A stretch of DNA of 64,000 nt, taken from NCBI RefSeq assembly GCF_000717995.1, contig NZ_JODM01000006.1, positions 1-64,000 on the forward strand, given 5' to 3'. The translations under genes and the position numbers were made by a program. Below are positions 61,333 to 64,000 of this stretch, one piece after another; the first letter of the stretch is position 1, and each line of letters starts with the position of its first letter. Source of the DNA: Streptomyces violaceorubidus (GTDB lineage Bacteria > Actinomycetota > Actinomycetes > Streptomycetales > Streptomycetaceae). Under the pieces are notes generated by a model. It did no database searches and was not told where the DNA came from. It saw only the letters and a program-made list of their open reading frames with translations.

Positions 61333-62847
61333 TCAGAACTTCGGCGTCGGCGCCTGCGCCTCGACCAGTTCCGCGGCCTCCTCCTCGGTCCCCACCGACG
61401 GCGGGGAACCCGCCAGGGGCTTCTGGGCCGTCTCCTTCATGCAGGCCACGGCCACCACACCGACCAGCGCGGCGGCCATCGAGTAGTAGGCCGGCATCAT
61501 GTCCGAGCCGGTCACGCTGATCAGCGCGGTGATCACCAGCGGCGTGGTGCCGCCGAAGAGGGACGCCGACAGGTTGTAGCCGACCGACAGGGACCCGTAC
61601 CGGACGTTGGTCGGGAACATCGCCGGGAGCGCCGCCGACATCGTGCCCAGCAGGCACACCAGCGACAGTCCGAGCATCAGCATGCCGCCCGAGACCGCGA
61701 GCAGACTGCCCTCCTGCACCAGCAGGAAGGCCGGGGCGGACAGCACGAAGAAACCGATCATGCCGGTCATCAGGACGGGCCTGCGGCCGAAGTGGTCGGA
61801 CAGCCGGCCCACCTGGTTGATGATCAGCATCAGCAGCACCATGGTCGCCACCAGGATCAGCAGCCCGTGGCTCTCGCTGTAGTCCAGCTCGTCCGACAGG
61901 TACGTCGGCATGTACGACAGCAGCATGTAGTCGGTGATGTTGTACGCGCCGACCAGCGCGATGCACAGCACCAGCGAGCGCCAGTGGGTGCGGAAGATCT
62001 TGGCGAGGTCGCCCCTCGCGGTGGTCTCCACCGCGGTCGCCGCCTCGGAGATGTGGACGTTGGAGTCCTCCAGCTTCAGGAAGGCGGGCGTGTCGTCCAG
62101 CCTCAGCCGCAGATAGATACCGACCACGCCGAGCGGCGCCGCGACCAGGAAGGGGATCCGCCAGCCCCAGGCGTCCATCGTGTCGCTGCCCAGCCCCGCC
62201 GTCAGCGCGGTGACGAGACCGGCCGCACCGGTGTACCCGGCCAGCGTCCCCAGCTCCAGGAAGCTCCCGAAGAAACCGCGCCGCTTGTCGGGCGCGTACT
62301 CGGCGATGAAGGTGGACGCGCCGCCGTACTCGCCGCCGGTGGAGAAGCCCTGGAGCAGGCGGAACAGGATCAGCAGCAGCGGCGACCAGAAGCCGATCGC
62401 GTCGTAACTGGGGATGAACCCGATGGCGGCCGTGCCGATCGCCATGAGGATCATCGTCAGCGCCAGCACCTTCTTGCGGCCGATCCTGTCGCCCATCGGG
62501 CCGAAGACCATGCCGCCGATCGGCCGCACCAGGAACGCCACGGCGAACGTGGCGAACGAGGAGAGCAGCTGCGCGGTGTCACTCCCGGACGGGAAGAACA
62601 CCCGGCCGATGGTGCCCGCGAGGTAGGCGTAGATGCCGAAGTCGAACCACTCCATGGCATTGCCGAGAGAGGCCGCCTTCACGGCCCTCTTGACCGCGGC
62701 CTCGTCCGTCACGGTGATGTCCGACCGGCGCAGTCGGGGATTCTTCCGACGCCTGATCGCCCGGAACAGGGCGGGGTGGCGGCGGACCGCCGCGGCGTCG
62801 GTCTCCGGTCCGTTCTCGGTGGGGGACGTGGCGGCCTCCCTTTCCAC
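61333..62847 (-). CDS. MFS transporter of the MHS family (ProP-like)
   Basis: A 504-residue protein from ATG 62847 with twelve predicted membrane segments beginning near residue 60. AMEWFDFGIYAYLAGTIG, VRPIGGMVFGPMGDRIGRKK, RLLQGFSTGGEYGGASTF and the long charged loop after segment 6 (RLRLDDTPAFLKLED) match proton symporters for proline/glycine betaine or related metabolites. The N-terminal 45 residues are a hydrophilic extension. Convergent with the fusion protease gene, so uptake of liberated amino acids is conceivable. Confidence 0.9.
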   Translation of the reverse strand: MEREAATSPTENGPETDAAAVRRHPALFRAIRRRKNPRLRRSDITVTDEAAVKRAVKAASLGNAMEWFDFGIYAYLAGTIGRVFFPSGSDTAQLLSSFATFAVAFLVRPIGGMVFGPMGDRIGRKKVLALTMILMAIGTAAIGFIPSYDAIGFWSPLLLILFRLLQGFSTGGEYGGASTFIAEYAPDKRRGFFGSFLELGTLAGYTGAAGLVTALTAGLGSDTMDAWGWRIPFLVAAPLGVVGIYLRLRLDDTPAFLKLEDSNVHISEAATAVETTARGDLAKIFRTHWRSLVLCIALVGAYNITDYMLLSYMPTYLSDELDYSESHGLLILVATMVLLMLIINQVGRLSDHFGRRPVLMTGMIGFFVLSAPAFLLVQEGSLLAVSGGMLMLGLSLVCLLGTMSAALPAMFPTNVRYGSLSVGYNLSASLFGGTTPLVITALISVTGSDMMPAYYSMAAALVGVVAVACMKETAQKPLAGSPPSVGTEEEAAELVEAQAPTPKF

Positions 62848-62988
62848 GCGCAGACACTCCGGACGGAGTCCTGCTCGGTCGTACGTCTTTCAGCTCGTAC
62901 CCGTTCCCCCGATGATGCTGGGTATGGTCGTGACGTCGGTCATGTGGTTGAGCCGATGAGGTGAGCGGCCGGTGAGTACGCTTCGCAC

Positions 62989-63447
62989 ATGCGCATCTCC
63001 GTCTCCTCCGACATGGACGAACCCGTCGCCCGGCTCCTCGTCGAGGAACTGCGCGGTCGCGGCCACGAAGTGCGCGCGTACGGCGCCCTGAGCCCCGGCG
63101 CCGACCCCCGGTGGGCGGCCTGCTCCGAGCAGGCGGCGCGCGAGGTCGCCGAGGGCCGGGCCGACCAGGCCGTGGTGTGCTGCTGGACCGGCACCGGCGC
63201 GTCCATCGCCGCCAACAAGGTGCCGGGTGTCCGCGCCGCCCTCTGCGCCGACGCGTACACCGCGGACGGCGCCCGCCGCTGGAACGACGCCAACGTGCTC
63301 GCCCTGAGCCTGCGGCTGACGTCCGGGCCGCTGCTGCGGGAGATCCTCGACGCCTGGTTCGCGGGCGGCCCGGGCGAGGCGGCCGAGGACCGGGACAACC
63401 TCGCGTACGTCGAGCGGCTCGACGAGGACCGCCGAGCCGCTCGGTGA
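62989..63447 (+). CDS. RpiB/LacAB-type sugar-phosphate isomerase-like protein
   Basis: A 152-residue protein from ATG 62989. It follows the RpiB/LacA/LacB pattern: RISVSSDMDEPVARLLVEEL at the N-terminus, VVCCWTGTGASIAANKVPGVRAALC (with the usual catalytic Cys/Ser-containing GTGxG loop) and ARRWNDANVLALSLR. The family interconverts ribose-5-P with ribulose-5-P or allose/galactose phosphates. The short C-terminus ends in a charged helix. Its specific substrate is not clear. Confidence 0.82.
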   Translation: MRISVSSDMDEPVARLLVEELRGRGHEVRAYGALSPGADPRWAACSEQAAREVAEGRADQAVVCCWTGTGASIAANKVPGVRAALCADAYTADGARRWNDANVLALSLRLTSGPLLREILDAWFAGGPGEAAEDRDNLAYVERLDEDRRAAR

Positions 63448-63462
63448 CCCCCGGGAGACGGG

Positions 63463-64000
63463 TCAGAGGGTCAGGACCTTCTCCAGCGTCCCGAGGGCGC
63501 CCGTCAGCTCCTCGGCCGTGACGGTCAGCGGCGGGGCCAGGCGGATCGTGGAGCCGTGGGTGTCCTTGACGAGGATGCCCTCCCGCATCAGCCGCTCGCT
63601 GACCTCGCGCCCGGTGCCCAGCGCCGGGTCCACGTCCACGCCCGCCCACAGCCCCCGCGCCCGGAAGCCGACGACGCCCCTGCCGACCAGGGCGGCGAGG
63701 CCCTCGCGCAGCACCGCGCCCAGCTCGGCCGCCCGGCGCTGGAACTCGCCGGTCTCCAGCAACTCCACCACCGCCGTGCCCACCGCGGCGGCCAGCGGAT
63801 TGCCGCCGAACGTGGAACCGTGCTCGCCCGGGTGCAGCACCCCCAGCACCTCACGGCTGCCGACCACCGCCGACACCGGGACGATGCCGCCGCCCAGCGC
63901 CTTGCCGAGCAGCACCAGGTCCGGCACCACCGACTCGTGCTCGACGGCCAGGGTGCGCCCGGTGCGGCCCAGCCCCGACTGGATCTCGTCCGCGACGAAC
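63463..64000 (-). CDS. rocD: Ornithine aminotransferase, 3' part, truncated by the window end
   Basis: The visible C-terminal 178 residues read FVADEIQSGLGRTGRTLAVE, then LVLLGKALGGGIVPVSAVVG (PLP lysine), [17 protein letters not shown] and HGSTIRLAPPLTVTAEEL. These are the diagnostic motifs of ornithine--oxo-acid transaminase (RocD), which converts ornithine to glutamate semialdehyde in arginine catabolism. The N-terminus lies beyond position 64000. It is convergent with the isomerase-like gene. Confidence 0.9.
   Translation of the reverse strand, partial: FVADEIQSGLGRTGRTLAVEHESVVPDLVLLGKALGGGIVPVSAVVGSREVLGVLHPGEHGSTFGGNPLAAAVGTAVVELLETGEFQRRAAELGAVLREGLAALVGRGVVGFRARGLWAGVDVDPALGTGREVSERLMREGILVKDTHGSTIRLAPPLTVTAEELTGALGTLEKVLTL

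Noticed and set aside
58028..61966. 1312-codon minus-strand frame opposite the fusion protease
   Set aside because: Shadow of the M4-M28 gene caused by GC bias; no start signal and no domain.

Overview
This is a chromosomal stretch of a Streptomyces. Base composition is very high in G+C, coding regions show strong third-position GC bias, GTG and TTG starts are frequent, TTA codons are rare, and the gene families are typical of the genus (XRE/DUF5753, DUF397, DUF6879, ECF41, ROK, Tap). From memory, the gene order (phoD, MocR regulator, lipid-type cluster, purB, bio genes, urease, tap, rocD) mirrors the region around SCO1290 to SCO1223 of S. coelicolor; I could not check this against a database. 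No tRNA, rRNA or CRISPR array was seen.

Layout. 1-3835 is the end of a prophage or integrative element: an IS end, the 3' part of a tape-measure gene with an M23 peptidase domain, and two small operons around an XRE regulator. It abuts the first 63 codons of a Tat-exported PhoD phosphatase (3835-4023), which is cut at the junction. 4223-5686 is a MocR regulator. 5837-22035 is an accessory, lipid-type biosynthetic region in two converging blocks separated by a strong terminator (15463-15496). The forward block carries a membrane protein, a DUF2156 transferase, an acyl-CoA dehydrogenase-like protein, an acyl-thioester reductase-like protein, a class III aminotransferase, an SRPBCC cyclase-like protein, a flavin reductase, a DAO-type oxidoreductase and a WS/DGAT acyltransferase. 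The reverse block carries an HD protein, a halogenase-like flavoprotein, an ECF sigma factor, a repetitive NPLAA protein, an ABC1/UbiB kinase-like protein and a methyltransferase.

22289-31334 holds a lipase-like hydrolase, an alpha/beta hydrolase divergent from an ECF41 sigma factor, a GntR/HutC regulator with a DasR-like operator, a ROK regulator, a two-component system and an ABC transporter. 31379-38311 is housekeeping: a Mug-type glycosylase, purB, an SGNH hydrolase, two CBS/CNNM membrane proteins, GNAT and SAM methyltransferases, and a decayed LLM oxidoreductase gene. 38791-43301 is the biotin locus (bioB-bioA-bioD divergent from bioF).

43344-45185 is an XRE/DUF397/anti-sigma-like ATPase trio. 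45156-45629 is an NlpC/P60 hydrolase behind a probable c-di-AMP riboswitch. 46140-47483 pairs a stand-alone ClpP with a small protein and a divergent Phd-type antitoxin. 47757-52423 is the urease operon ureABCFGD, preceded by a four-half-site GlnR box. The rest is exported proteolysis and metabolism: tap, an epimerase, an acyltransferase, an XRE regulator, a 1066-residue M4-M28-chitin-binding fusion protease, a ProP-type transporter, an RpiB-like isomerase and the 3' part of rocD.

The least conventional content is the fusion protease, the lipid-type cluster with its sigma factor and NPLAA repeat protein, and the ClpP/Phd locus.
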